Made by a program: the position numbers and the translations under genes. A DNA stretch of 64,000 bases, taken from NCBI RefSeq assembly GCF_002165135.1, contig NZ_NFZQ01000014.1:1-64000 (forward strand). Direction: 5' to 3'. This DNA comes from Pseudomonas sp. SID14000 (GTDB lineage: Bacteria; Pseudomonadota; Gammaproteobacteria; Pseudomonadales; Pseudomonadaceae). How positions within the stretch are numbered: the first letter of the stretch is position 1; every line of letters starts with the position of its first letter. This document shows, piece after piece, positions 35,904-44,594 of this stretch. A model generated the notes under the pieces. The model was given only the letters and a program-made list of their open reading frames with translations, was not told the DNA's origin and did no database searches.

Positions 35904-35926
35904 CTGCTCTGTCTCGGTCTGCTGTG

Positions 35927-36029
35927 CCGGCCCTTTCGCGGGTAAACCCGCTCCCACAGGTACTGCGCAGCCCTCGAAGCTGCGGGGGTACCTGTGGGAG
36001 CGGGTTTACCCGCGAAAGGGCCGGCACAG
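35927..36029. repeat. REP inverted pair
   Basis: A head-to-head REP pair between the AraC gene and the permease gene. It is unusual in lying in a divergent promoter region. Confidence 0.9.
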
Positions 36030-36100
36030 CGAGTAAATGTCTAAAACCCTTATGCGGTATGGCTTACAGCCTATTCACCCCCCGTTCCTCTCGCCACTGT

Positions 36101-36143
36101 TTTTCTGCAACTGTGCCGATTTCGTCATCAGCCCTGCAGAAAA
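36101..36143. promoter_or_regulatory. Inverted repeat, possible operator of the hydroxyproline locus
   Basis: TTTTCTGCA (36101-36109) and its exact complement TGCAGAAAA (36135-36143) are 25 bases apart in the 378-base region between the AraC-type regulator and the permease. AraC proteins usually bind direct repeats, so the role is tentative. Confidence 0.35.
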
Positions 36144-36281
36144 CCATCAAGATCCGCCGCCCTGATCGGTCCACTCTATGCCCCACGCAAGCCGCCCCAA
36201 GTCCTACAAGAGCGCGGCCCGAAAAGCCGCATCTCGTGACATCAGACCTGCCTATCCAATAACCAACAAAAAGGCGAACCC

Positions 36282-37898
36282 ATGTCAGGCAAATTCAAGA
36301 AACAGTTGTCATTGCTGGACCTCACCTTCATCGGCCTAGGCGCCATCTTCGGCTCCGGCTGGCTGTTCGCCGCCAGCCACGTCTCGGCCATCGCCGGCCC
36401 GGCCGGCATCCTGTCCTGGTTCCTTGGCGGCTTCGCCGTGCTGTTGCTGGGCATCGTCTATTGCGAACTGGGTGCTGCCCTGCCGCGCGCCGGGGGCGTG
36501 GTGCGCTACCCGGTTTACTCCCATGGCCCGCTGCTGGGCTACTTGATGGGCTTCATTACCCTGATCGCCTTTTCCAGCCTGATCGCCATCGAAGTGGTCG
36601 CTTCGCGCCAATACGCCGCCGCCTGGTTCCCCGGGCTGACCAAGGCCGGCTCCAGCGACCCGACTGTGCTCGGCTGGCTGGTGCAGTTCGCCCTGCTGGG
36701 GCTGTTCTTCTTCCTCAACTACCGCAGCGTGAAAACCTTCGCCAAGGCGAACAACCTGGTCAGCGTGTTCAAGTTCATCGTGCCGCTGCTGGTCATCGGC
36801 GTGCTGTTCACCTTCTTCAAGCCGGAAAACTTCGAGGTCCAGGGCTTTGCCCCGTTCGGTCTGTCCGGCGTTGAAATGGCGGTATCGGCCGGTGGCATCA
36901 TCTTCGCCTACCTGGGCCTGACGCCGATCATTTCGGTGGCCAGTGAAGTGAAGAACCCACAGCGCACCATCCCGATCGCGCTGATCCTCTCGGTATTGCT
37001 GTCCACCGCGATCTACGCCCTGCTGCAACTGGCCTTCCTCGGCAGCGTGCCGACCGAAATGCTGAGCAACGGCTGGGCCGCAGTGACCAAGGAACTGGCC
37101 CTGCCCTACCGCGACATCGCCCTGGCCCTGGGTGTGGGCTGGCTGGCCTACCTGGTGGTGGCCGACGCGGTGATCTCGCCCAGCGGCTGCGGCAACATCT
37201 ACATGAACGCCACCCCGCGCGTGGTCTACGGCTGGGCGCAGACCGGCACCTTCTTCAAGTACTTCACCCGCATCGATGCCGAGTCCGGCATCCCGCGCCC
37301 GGCGCTGTGGCTGACCTTCGGCCTGTCGGTGTTCTGGACCCTGCCCTTCCCGTCCTGGGAAGCACTGATCAACGTGGTTTCCGCCGCCCTGGTACTGAGC
37401 TACGCCGTGGCCCCGGTCACCGTCGCCGCACTGCGCCGCAACGCCCCCGACATGCCGCGCCCGTTCCGGGTCAAGGGCATGAGCGTGCTCGGCCCGCTGT
37501 CGTTCATCATCGCCGCGCTGATCGTGTACTGGTCGGGCTGGAAGACCGTGTCGTGGCTGCTGGCCCTGCAGATCGTCATGTTCGTCCTGTACCTGCTGTG
37601 CGGCCGTTTCGTGCCGACCCAGCACCTGTCGCTGACCCAGCAAGTGCGCTCGTCGGCGTGGCTGATCGGCTTCTACGCGGTGACCATCCTGCTGTCGTGG
37701 CTGGGCAGCTTCGGCGGCCTGGGAGTGCTCGACCACCCGCTCGACACCGTGGTCGTGGCCGCTTGTGCGCTGGGCATCTACTACTGGGGCGCGGCCACCG
37801 GCGTACCTGCGCACCTGGTGCGCCTGGAGGGCGAGGATGAAAGCGAAGCCTCCGCCGAAAGCTACCCAGGCCAGCGCCCTGCCGCCGTCGCCTCCTGA
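36282..37898 (+). CDS. APC-family amino acid permease, probably hydroxyproline uptake
   Basis: The 538-residue inner-membrane protein has 12 or more helices and the APC superfamily start FKKQLSLLDLTFIGLGAIFG, then SGWLFAASHVSAIAGPAG. GVEMAVSAGGIIFAYLGLTP (helix 6 region) also fits. It is the first gene after the AraC regulator and is followed 23 bases downstream by the hydroxyproline epimerase gene, so hydroxyproline import is inferred from context. A C-terminal cytoplasmic tail of about 40 charged residues is present. Confidence 0.88.
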   Translation: MSGKFKKQLSLLDLTFIGLGAIFGSGWLFAASHVSAIAGPAGILSWFLGGFAVLLLGIVYCELGAALPRAGGVVRYPVYSHGPLLGYLMGFITLIAFSSLIAIEVVASRQYAAAWFPGLTKAGSSDPTVLGWLVQFALLGLFFFLNYRSVKTFAKANNLVSVFKFIVPLLVIGVLFTFFKPENFEVQGFAPFGLSGVEMAVSAGGIIFAYLGLTPIISVASEVKNPQRTIPIALILSVLLSTAIYALLQLAFLGSVPTEMLSNGWAAVTKELALPYRDIALALGVGWLAYLVVADAVISPSGCGNIYMNATPRVVYGWAQTGTFFKYFTRIDAESGIPRPALWLTFGLSVFWTLPFPSWEALINVVSAALVLSYAVAPVTVAALRRNAPDMPRPFRVKGMSVLGPLSFIIAALIVYWSGWKTVSWLLALQIVMFVLYLLCGRFVPTQHLSLTQQVRSSAWLIGFYAVTILLSWLGSFGGLGVLDHPLDTVVVAACALGIYYWGAATGVPAHLVRLEGEDESEASAESYPGQRPAAVAS

Positions 37899-37921
37899 CC
37901 TACTCTCGAATGGATATGCCC

Positions 37922-38848
37922 ATGAAACACATTCACGTCATCGACTCGCACACCGGCGGGGAACCGACCCGCCTGGTGATGAAAGGCTTCCCGCAACTGC
38001 ATGGCCGCAGCATGGCCGAGCAGCGCGACGAGCTGCGCGAGCTGCACGACCAATGGCGCCGCGCCTGCCTGCTGGAGCCTCGCGGCAACGATGTGCTGGT
38101 CGGTGCGCTGTACTGCCCACCGGTGTCGGCCGACGCCACGTGCGGGGTGATCTTCTTCAACAACGCTGGCTACCTGAACATGTGCGGCCACGGCACCATC
38201 GGCCTGGTCGCCTCGTTGCAGCACCTGGGCCTGATCGCACCGGGCGTGCACAAGATCGACACCCCGGTCGGCCAGGTCAGCGCCACCCTGCATGAAGACG
38301 GTGCCGTCACCGTCGGCAACGTGCCGTCCTACCGCTATCGCCAGCAAGTGCTGGTGGAGGTGCCCGGCCATGGCCAGGTACGCGGCGACATCGCCTGGGG
38401 TGGCAACTGGTTTTTCCTCGTCTCAGAACACGGCCAGCACATCGAACTGGGCAACCGCGAAGCGCTGACCGAGTACACCTGGGCGATGCTCAAGGCCCTC
38501 GAAGCCCAGGGCATCACCGGTGAAAACGGCGCCCCCATCGACCACATCGAACTGTTTGCCGACGATGCCAACGCCGACAGCCGCAACTTCGTGATGTGCC
38601 CCGGCAAGGCCTACGACCGCTCGCCCTGCGGCACGGGCACCAGCGCCAAGCTGGCCTGCCTGGCCGCCGACGGCAAGCTCGACGAAGGCCAGACCTGGGT
38701 ACAGGCCAGTATCACCGGCAGCCAGTTCCAGGGCCGCTACGAGCGCGATGGCGAACGCATTCGCCCGTTCATCACCGGCCGCGCCTACATGACCGCCGAC
38801 AGCACCCTGCTGATCGACGAACAGGACCCGTTCGCCTGGGGCATCTGA
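37922..38848 (+). CDS. lhpA: 4-hydroxyproline 2-epimerase
   Basis: Interconverts trans-4-hydroxy-L-proline and cis-4-hydroxy-D-proline, without cofactor. The 308-residue proline-racemase-family protein has both catalytic cysteines, C88 in MCGHGT and C236 in SPCGTGTSA. This two-Cys pattern separates epimerases from the Thr-containing dehydratases. The start MKHIHVIDSHTGGEPTR gives the length usual in P. putida. In-frame ATGs four and two codons upstream are alternatives. It is the second gene of the catabolic operon. Confidence 0.95.
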   Translation: MKHIHVIDSHTGGEPTRLVMKGFPQLHGRSMAEQRDELRELHDQWRRACLLEPRGNDVLVGALYCPPVSADATCGVIFFNNAGYLNMCGHGTIGLVASLQHLGLIAPGVHKIDTPVGQVSATLHEDGAVTVGNVPSYRYRQQVLVEVPGHGQVRGDIAWGGNWFFLVSEHGQHIELGNREALTEYTWAMLKALEAQGITGENGAPIDHIELFADDANADSRNFVMCPGKAYDRSPCGTGTSAKLACLAADGKLDEGQTWVQASITGSQFQGRYERDGERIRPFITGRAYMTADSTLLIDEQDPFAWGI

Positions 38849-38893
38849 CCCCGGCTTTTTCCAGAAAATCGAATATCGCGAGGAGTGACAACA

Positions 38894-39841
38894 ATGACCA
38901 ACAACATCTTCACCGGCACCATGCCCGCCCTGATGACCCCCTGCACCGCCGAGCGCAAGCCGGACTTCGACGCCCTGGTGCGCAAGGGCCGCGAGCTGAT
39001 CGAAGCTGGCATGAGCGCCGTGGTGTACTGCGGCTCGATGGGCGACTGGCCGCTGCTGACCGAAGCCGAGCGCCAGGAGGGCGTGGCGCGCCTGGTGGCC
39101 GCCGGCATCCCGACCATCGTCGGTACCGGCGCGGTGAACACCCGTGAGGCGGTATCTCACGCCGCCCACGCGGCCAAGGTCGGTGCCGCCGGCCTGATGG
39201 TCATCCCCCGCGTGCTCAGCCGCGGCGCCTCGCTGATTGCCCAGAAGCACCACTTCTCGGCCATCCTGGCTGCCGCGCCGAAGCTGCCGGCGGTGATCTA
39301 CAACAGCCCCTACTATGGTTTTGCCACCCGCGCCGACCTGTTCTTCGAACTGCGCCGCGAGTTCCCCAACCTGATCGGCTTCAAGGAGTTCGGCGGTGGC
39401 GCCGACCTGCGCTACGCCGCCGAGCACATCACCTCCAAGGATGACGACGTGACCCTGATGGTCGGCGTCGACACCCAGGTGGTGCATGGCTTCGTCAACT
39501 GCAACGCCACCGGCGCCATCACCGGCATCGGCAACGCCCTGCCGCGTGAGGTGCTGCACCTGGTGAGCCTGAGCAAGCAGGCGGCCAAGGGTGATGCCAA
39601 GGCCCGCCGCCTGGCACGGGAACTGGAAGCGGCACTGGCGGTGCTGTCATCGTTCGATGAAGGCTGCGACCTGGTCCTCTACTACAAGCACCTGATGGTG
39701 CTGAATGGTGACAGCGAATACAGCCTGCACTTCAACGAGACCGACGTGCTGACCGACGCCCAGCGCAACTATGCCGAGCAGCAGTACGCGCTGTTCCGCA
39801 CCTGGTACGCCAGCTGGTCGGCTGAGCAGAACATCGCCTGA
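38894..39841 (+). CDS. lhpC: Dihydrodipicolinate synthase-family deaminase (1-pyrroline-4-hydroxy-2-carboxylate)
   Basis: This 315-residue DapA-family aldolase/lyase has the Schiff-base Lys in NLIGFKEFGGG and the Tyr in VIYNSPYYGF. In hydroxyproline catabolism this family member deaminates and dehydrates 1-pyrroline-4-hydroxy-2-carboxylate to 2-oxoglutarate semialdehyde. The identity comes from its place between the epimerase and the semialdehyde dehydrogenase. GAGGAG eight bases before the ATG at 38894 sets the start, and the in-frame GTG at 38885 overlaps that ribosome site. Confidence 0.9.
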   Translation: MTNNIFTGTMPALMTPCTAERKPDFDALVRKGRELIEAGMSAVVYCGSMGDWPLLTEAERQEGVARLVAAGIPTIVGTGAVNTREAVSHAAHAAKVGAAGLMVIPRVLSRGASLIAQKHHFSAILAAAPKLPAVIYNSPYYGFATRADLFFELRREFPNLIGFKEFGGGADLRYAAEHITSKDDDVTLMVGVDTQVVHGFVNCNATGAITGIGNALPREVLHLVSLSKQAAKGDAKARRLARELEAALAVLSSFDEGCDLVLYYKHLMVLNGDSEYSLHFNETDVLTDAQRNYAEQQYALFRTWYASWSAEQNIA

Positions 39842-39868
39842 TCGCCTGATTCCAGGCCGAGCCGCAGC

Positions 39869-39956
39869 CCCTGTGGGAGCGGGTTCACCCGCGAACACCG
39901 GCGAAGCCGGTGCCAGGCACCGAGTCGCCTGCTTCGCGGGTAAACCCGCTCCCTCA
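39869..39956. repeat. REP pair, tail-to-tail, inside the operon
   Basis: Two REP copies around a central CACCGGCGAAGCCGGTG palindrome. The orientation is opposite to most pairs here. It separates the deaminase from the dehydrogenase gene on the same strand and could modulate mRNA stability. Confidence 0.87.
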
Positions 39957-39998
39957 AGAGTTGCGGTCTCCCTTGATATTGATTCCAAAGGAGGCTCC

Positions 39999-41576
39999 AT
40001 GACCCTCACAGGCAACCTGCTGATCGGCCAGACGCCGGTAACCGGCAGCCGCGAAGCCATCCGCGCCATCGACCCGGCCACCGGCCAGGCGCTGGAACCG
40101 GCCTACCTCGGCGGCACCGGCGAACACGTGGCCAAGGCCTGCACTCTGGCCTGGGCAGCGTTCGATGCCTACCGTGAAACCTCGCTCGAGCAACGGGCAC
40201 AATTCCTCGAAACCATCGCTACGCAGATCGAGGCGCTGGGCGATGCCCTGATCGACCGCGCCGTGGCCGAAAGCGGCCTGCCCAAGGCGCGCATCCAGGG
40301 CGAACGTGGCCGCACCTGCACCCAGCTGCGCACCTTCGCCCGTGTGGTGCGGGCCGGCGAATGGCTGGACGTGCGGGTAGACAACGCCCTGCCCGAGCGC
40401 CAGCCCCTGCCGCGCGCCGACCTGCGCCAGCGCCAGGTGGCTTTGGGGCCGGTGGCGGTATTCGGCGCCAGCAATTTCCCTTTGGCCTTCTCGGTGGCCG
40501 GTGGCGACACCGCCTCGGCCCTGGCCGCCGGTTGCCCGGTGGTGGTCAAGGCCCACGGCGCCCACCCGGGCACCAGCGAACTGGTCGGCCAGGCAGTGGC
40601 AAAGGCCGTGAAGCAGTGCGGCTTGCCGGCCGGTGTGTTTTCGCTGTTGTACGGCTCCGGTCGTGAAGTGGGCATTGCGCTGGTCAGCGACCCACGCATC
40701 AAGGCCGTTGGCTTTACCGGCTCGCGTAGCGGTGGCATTGCGCTGTGCCAGGCGGCCCAGGCCCGCCCGGAGCCGATCCCGGTGTACGCCGAAATGAGCT
40801 CGATCAACCCGGTGTTCCTGTTCGACAGCGCCCTGCAAACCCGCGCCGAGGCACTGGCACAAGGCTTCGTCGCCTCGCTGACCCAGGGCGCTGGCCAGTT
40901 CTGCACCAACCCCGGCCTGGTGATAGCCCGCCAAGGGCCGGCGTTGCAGCGCTTCATCGACGCCGCCAGCGAACACGTGCGCCAGGCTGCTGCACAGACC
41001 ATGCTCACCCCGGGCATCTTCAGTGCCTACCAGGCCGGTGTCGGCGCCCTGGCCGCAAACGCCAATGCCCAGGCCGCCGCCAGTGGCCAGGCCGGGCAAG
41101 GCCCCAACCAGTGCCAGGCGCAGCTGTTCGTGACCCAGGCCGAAGCGTTCCTTGCCGACCCGGCCTTGCAGGCCGAAATCTTCGGCGCGGCGTCGCTGGT
41201 GGTGGCCTGCGCCAACGATGAGCAGGTCCGCCAGGTGGCCGAACATCTGGAAGGCCAGTTGACCGCCACCCTGCAACTGGACGACGCCGACATCGACAGC
41301 GCCCGCGCCCTGCTGCCAACCCTTGAACGCAAGGCCGGGCGCATCCTGGTCAATGGCTGGCCGACCGGTGTAGAGGTGTGCGACGCGATGGTCCACGGCG
41401 GGCCGTTCCCGGCCACCTCCGATGCCCGCACCACCTCGGTGGGCACGGCGGCGATCCTGCGCTTCCTGCGCCCGGTGTGCTACCAGGACTTCCCCGATGC
41501 CCTGCTGCCGCAGGCGCTGAAGCACGGCAACCCGCTGCACCTGCGGCGCCTGCTCGACGGTAAACGGGAAGGCTAA
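39999..41576 (+). CDS. lhpG: 2-oxoglutarate semialdehyde (2,5-dioxovalerate) dehydrogenase
   Basis: The 525-residue NAD(P)-dependent aldehyde dehydrogenase oxidises 2-oxoglutarate semialdehyde to 2-oxoglutarate, the last step of hydroxyproline breakdown. The oxyanion Asn is in FGASNFPLAFS, the cofactor/Glu motif region is GFTGSRSGG and YAEMSSINPVF, and the catalytic Cys is in GQFCTNPG. AAAGGAGG lies upstream of the ATG at 39999. The reading frame extends upstream through the REP DNA but is not used. The oxidase gene follows after two bases. Confidence 0.92.
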   Translation: MTLTGNLLIGQTPVTGSREAIRAIDPATGQALEPAYLGGTGEHVAKACTLAWAAFDAYRETSLEQRAQFLETIATQIEALGDALIDRAVAESGLPKARIQGERGRTCTQLRTFARVVRAGEWLDVRVDNALPERQPLPRADLRQRQVALGPVAVFGASNFPLAFSVAGGDTASALAAGCPVVVKAHGAHPGTSELVGQAVAKAVKQCGLPAGVFSLLYGSGREVGIALVSDPRIKAVGFTGSRSGGIALCQAAQARPEPIPVYAEMSSINPVFLFDSALQTRAEALAQGFVASLTQGAGQFCTNPGLVIARQGPALQRFIDAASEHVRQAAAQTMLTPGIFSAYQAGVGALAANANAQAAASGQAGQGPNQCQAQLFVTQAEAFLADPALQAEIFGAASLVVACANDEQVRQVAEHLEGQLTATLQLDDADIDSARALLPTLERKAGRILVNGWPTGVEVCDAMVHGGPFPATSDARTTSVGTAAILRFLRPVCYQDFPDALLPQALKHGNPLHLRRLLDGKREG

Positions 41577-41578
41577 GG

Positions 41579-42826
41579 ATGCTCGAAACCGCTGAAACCG
41601 ATATCGCCGTGGTCGGCGCCGGCATTGTCGGCGTCGCCTGTGCCCTGCAACTGGCCCGCCAGGGCCGCCGGGTAACGCTGGTCGACCGCCAGGCACCCGG
41701 CCAGGGCGCGTCCTACGGGAATGCCGGGCACCTGGCAACCGAGCAGGTGTTCCCGATTGCCGACCTGTCGATCCTCAAACGCCTGCCGCGCATGCTGCTG
41801 GACCCGATGGGCCCGCTGCGCCTGGACTGGAAGTACCTGCCCAAGGCCATGCCCTGGTTCACCCGCCTGCTGCTCAACCTGCGCCCGGGCCCGTTTCAGC
41901 GCAGCGTGGCCGGCATTCGCACATTGAACGAAGGCAGCCTGGGTGCCTGGCAGCGGTTGCTGGGCTCGATCGGGCGCAGCGAACTGTTCCAGGAAGATGG
42001 CTCGTTGCTGGTGTTCGAGCGACCGGAGTCGCGCCAGGTGCTGGAGGCCTTGCGTGCACGCATGCAACAGCAGGCGGTAGCGGTGGACTTCTGGTCGGCA
42101 GAAACCGTACGCGCAGCGGCGCCGCAACTGAGCCCGTCACTGCTGGGCGGGCTGTTCTTCCCGCGTACCGGCCACTTCATCGACCCCTACCGGGTGGTGT
42201 GCGAATTGTTCGAAGCGGCCAAGGCCAGCGGCGTGCGTTTTGTCCAGGCACAGGTCGATGGCGGACGGCTGCACAGCGGCGGGGTCAGCCTGGCCTGCGA
42301 CCAGGGCACGCTCGATGCCCGCCAGGTGCTGATCAGTTGTGGCGCGCACTCTGCGCGGTTGACCAGCGCGTTGACCGGCAAGCAGGTGCCACTGGACACC
42401 GAGCGCGGCTATCACCTGATGTTGCCTGGCGAGCATCAGCGTTTGCCGTTTGCAGTTACTTCACTGGAGCGCAAGTTCATCATGACGCCCATGGCCGGGG
42501 GCTTGCGTCTGGCCGGCACGGTGGAATTCGCCGGGCTCGACGCGCCGCCAAGCATGCAGCGGGCGTGGCAGTTGCACCGGTTGAGCAAGGGCTTGTTCCA
42601 GCGGGATCTGAGTGTGGAGGGAGCGACACCATGGATGGGCTTCCGGCCTTCGTTGCCGGATTCGTTGCCGGTGATCGACCGGGTGTGTGATGGGCGAGTG
42701 CTGTTGGCATTCGGGCATCAGCACCTGGGATTGACCCAGGCGGCGGTGACGGCGGAGTGGGTGGGGCGGTTGGCTGACAGGGACAGTGGGGCTGATATGG
42801 CGGCTTACCGGTTGGACCGGTTTTAG
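41579..42826 (+). CDS. FAD-dependent D-amino acid oxidase/dehydrogenase (D-hydroxyproline)
   Basis: The 415-residue DAO-family flavoprotein has the dinucleotide motif VVGAGIVGVACALQLARQG (G13, G15, G18), GQGASYGNAGHLATEQV and a late FGHQHLGLTQAA. It is the single-subunit D-hydroxyproline dehydrogenase type known in P. putida, converting cis-4-hydroxy-D-proline to 1-pyrroline-4-hydroxy-2-carboxylate. It starts two bases after the dehydrogenase stop and closes the operon. A membrane association for electron transfer to quinone is possible but not visible. Confidence 0.9.
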   Translation: MLETAETDIAVVGAGIVGVACALQLARQGRRVTLVDRQAPGQGASYGNAGHLATEQVFPIADLSILKRLPRMLLDPMGPLRLDWKYLPKAMPWFTRLLLNLRPGPFQRSVAGIRTLNEGSLGAWQRLLGSIGRSELFQEDGSLLVFERPESRQVLEALRARMQQQAVAVDFWSAETVRAAAPQLSPSLLGGLFFPRTGHFIDPYRVVCELFEAAKASGVRFVQAQVDGGRLHSGGVSLACDQGTLDARQVLISCGAHSARLTSALTGKQVPLDTERGYHLMLPGEHQRLPFAVTSLERKFIMTPMAGGLRLAGTVEFAGLDAPPSMQRAWQLHRLSKGLFQRDLSVEGATPWMGFRPSLPDSLPVIDRVCDGRVLLAFGHQHLGLTQAAVTAEWVGRLADRDSGADMAAYRLDRF

Positions 42827-42834
42827 CCTGTACT

Positions 42835-42941
42835 GTCCTCTTCGCGGGTGAACCCGCTCCCACAGGGATCGCACAGGCCTTGAGAGCAGTGGAGATCCTG
42901 TGGGAGCGGGTTTACCCGCGAATGGGCTGCAAAGCAGCCCC
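42835..42941. repeat. REP inverted pair with adjoining hairpin
   Basis: A REP pair ending in GGGCTGCAAAGCAGCCC in the convergent gap between the oxidase gene and xenA. The final hairpin may stop transcription from either side. Confidence 0.88.
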
Positions 42942-42949
42942 TTCATGCC

Positions 42950-44041
42950 TTAGCGATAACGCTCCAGCCAGTGCGCATATGGTGCCGGCAAGGTCCAGGA
43001 GGCTTTCTCCACCCCCAGCTCCTTGGCCGCAAAATATGCCCAGTGCGGGTCTGCCAGGTGCGCACGCCCTACCGATACCAGGTCCAGCTGGTTGGCCTGC
43101 AGCGCCGCTTCCGCCAGTTGCGGCGTACCAAAACCCCACGCCGAGGTCACCGGCAGCTTCGCCTCACGGCGCACGCGCTCGGCAATCGGCCCCATGAACG
43201 CCGGGCCCCACGGGATCTTGGTGTCGGGAATGATGAAGCCGACACTCACGCTCAGCAGGTCGAGGCCGCCAGCCTTGAAGCGGCGCGCCAGCTCGATCGA
43301 CTCTTCCAGGGTCTGCTCATCGCGGCCATCGTATTCCAGCACACCAAAACGCGCGGTCAGTGGCAGGTTTTCTGGCCATACCTCACGCACCGCAGCCAGG
43401 GTTTCCAGCAGGAAGCGGCTGCGGTTGTCAAAGCTGCCACCGTAGGCATCGATACGCTTGTTGGAGTGCTCGGAGAAGAAGCTCTGGCCCAGGTAACCAT
43501 GGGCAAAGTGCAGCTCGATCCACTCGAAGCCGGCATCACGCGCCCGGCGGGCGGCATCGACGAAGTCCTGCTTGACCCGGGCGATGTCGTCCAGGGTCAT
43601 CTCGCGCGGCACTTGCGGCAGGTGTGCACCGAAGGCGATGGCGGACGGGGCGATGGTTTCCCAACCGCGGGGGTCGCCGGCAGCGATGTGGTCATCGCCT
43701 TCCCACGGGCGGTTGGCGCTGGCCTTGCGCCCGGCATGGGCAATCTGGATACCCGGCACGGAACCGGCGGCCTTGATTGCCTGCACCACTGGCACGAAAG
43801 CCTGGGCGTGGGCATCGCTCCAGATACCGGCGCAACCGGGGGTGATGCGCCCTTCCGGTGCCACGGCAGTGGCCTCGACCACCAGCAGGCCGGCACCACC
43901 ACGGGCCAGGCCGGCCAGGTGCACGTGGTGCCAGTCGTTGATCATGCCGTCCTCGGCCATGTACTGGCACATCGGCGGGATGGCAATGCGGTTGCGCAGG
44001 GTAACGTCCTTGAGGGTGTACGGTTCGAACAAGGCGGACAT
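42950..44041 (-). CDS. xenA: NADPH:flavin oxidoreductase, xenobiotic reductase A type
   Basis: This 363-residue FMN-containing Old Yellow Enzyme family protein reduces activated C=C bonds and nitrate esters. It has the length of P. putida XenA and keeps its diagnostic residues: Cys25 in IPPMCQY, the HFAHGYLGQSF region for substrate binding, and Trp358 in AHWLERYR near the C-terminus. The gene is divergent from an ArsR-type regulator, with a palindromic operator between them. Confidence 0.94.
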   Translation of the reverse strand: MSALFEPYTLKDVTLRNRIAIPPMCQYMAEDGMINDWHHVHLAGLARGGAGLLVVEATAVAPEGRITPGCAGIWSDAHAQAFVPVVQAIKAAGSVPGIQIAHAGRKASANRPWEGDDHIAAGDPRGWETIAPSAIAFGAHLPQVPREMTLDDIARVKQDFVDAARRARDAGFEWIELHFAHGYLGQSFFSEHSNKRIDAYGGSFDNRSRFLLETLAAVREVWPENLPLTARFGVLEYDGRDEQTLEESIELARRFKAGGLDLLSVSVGFIIPDTKIPWGPAFMGPIAERVRREAKLPVTSAWGFGTPQLAEAALQANQLDLVSVGRAHLADPHWAYFAAKELGVEKASWTLPAPYAHWLERYR

Positions 44042-44072
44042 GGGGAAGCTCCCGGGCTGTTTGATTACGATT

Positions 44073-44090
44073 GTTCGATCATAATCGAAC
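44073..44090. promoter_or_regulatory. Palindromic operator between xenA and the ArsR gene
   Basis: A perfect dyad GTTCGAT-CATA-ATCGAAC lies 32 bases upstream of the xenA start and 29 bases upstream of the regulator's proposed start. It is a good candidate for the ArsR-family binding site controlling both genes. Confidence 0.6.
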
Positions 44091-44101
44091 TATGGCAATT
44101 A

Positions 44102-44120
44102 ATGATAGCCCCGTTATCAT
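44102..44120. promoter_or_regulatory. Second dyad near the ArsR start
   Basis: ATGATA-N7-TATCAT overlaps the proposed regulator start codon. It may be a second, weaker operator for autorepression. Confidence 0.35.
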
Positions 44121-44427
44121 GACGACCATGCGAGCCTATCAACATCCCAATTCTGAAGACCTCACCCTGGAACGCCTGCTCTATGCCCTGAGCGACCCGG
44201 TGCGCCTGGGTATCGTGCGCCACCTGGCGGGCGTGGCCGAAGCCAGCTGCGGCGAGCTGGACGGCGGCCGGCCGAAGTCGAGCATGTCCCACCATTTTCG
44301 CGTGCTGCGTGATGCGGGGTTGGTGCATACCCGCAATGTGGGGACTATGCATATGAATTCGTTGCGTAGCGAGATGCTGGCGGAGCGGTTTCCCGGGTTG
44401 CTGGACTGCATTCTGCGGCAGCAATGA
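44119..44427 (+). CDS. ArsR-family transcriptional regulator
   Basis: The 102-residue protein has a winged helix-turn-helix (LERLLYALSDPVRLGIVRHL, then KSSMSHHFRVLRDAGLVHTR), typical of ArsR/SmtB-like repressors. No metal-binding cysteine pair is seen, apart from one Cys in EASCGELDGG, so a small-molecule or redox signal is more likely than a metal. ATGs at 44092 and 44128 are alternative starts. 44119 is chosen because the upstream palindromes then stay outside most of the coding region. It probably represses xenA and itself. Confidence 0.82.
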   Translation: MTTMRAYQHPNSEDLTLERLLYALSDPVRLGIVRHLAGVAEASCGELDGGRPKSSMSHHFRVLRDAGLVHTRNVGTMHMNSLRSEMLAERFPGLLDCILRQQ

Positions 44428-44437
44428 TTTTCCTGTG

Positions 44438-44541
44438 CCGGCCTCTTCGCGGGTAAACCCGCTCCCACACGGACCGCGCTGGCCACAGGCTTGGCGCTAT
44501 CCCTGTGGGAGCGGGTTTACCCGCGAAAGGGCCGGAACAGG
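44438..44541. repeat. REP inverted pair
   Basis: A head-to-head REP pair in the convergent gap between the ArsR gene and mqo, directly before the mqo terminator. Confidence 0.9.
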
Positions 44542-44544
44542 CAA

Positions 44545-44574
44545 CAAAAAAGCCACGAGGTCTCCCCCGTGGCT
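44545..44574 (-). terminator. Rho-independent terminator of mqo
   Basis: On the minus strand the stem AGCCACG/CGTGGCT is followed by a run of six T. It begins 20 bases after the mqo stop. Confidence 0.88.
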
Positions 44575-44594
44575 TCTCTCACAACAATAGCCGC

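Noticed and set aside
39954..41738. 594-residue minus-strand frame opposite the semialdehyde dehydrogenase
   Set aside because: The plus-strand dehydrogenase has complete catalytic motifs, and this frame has none.
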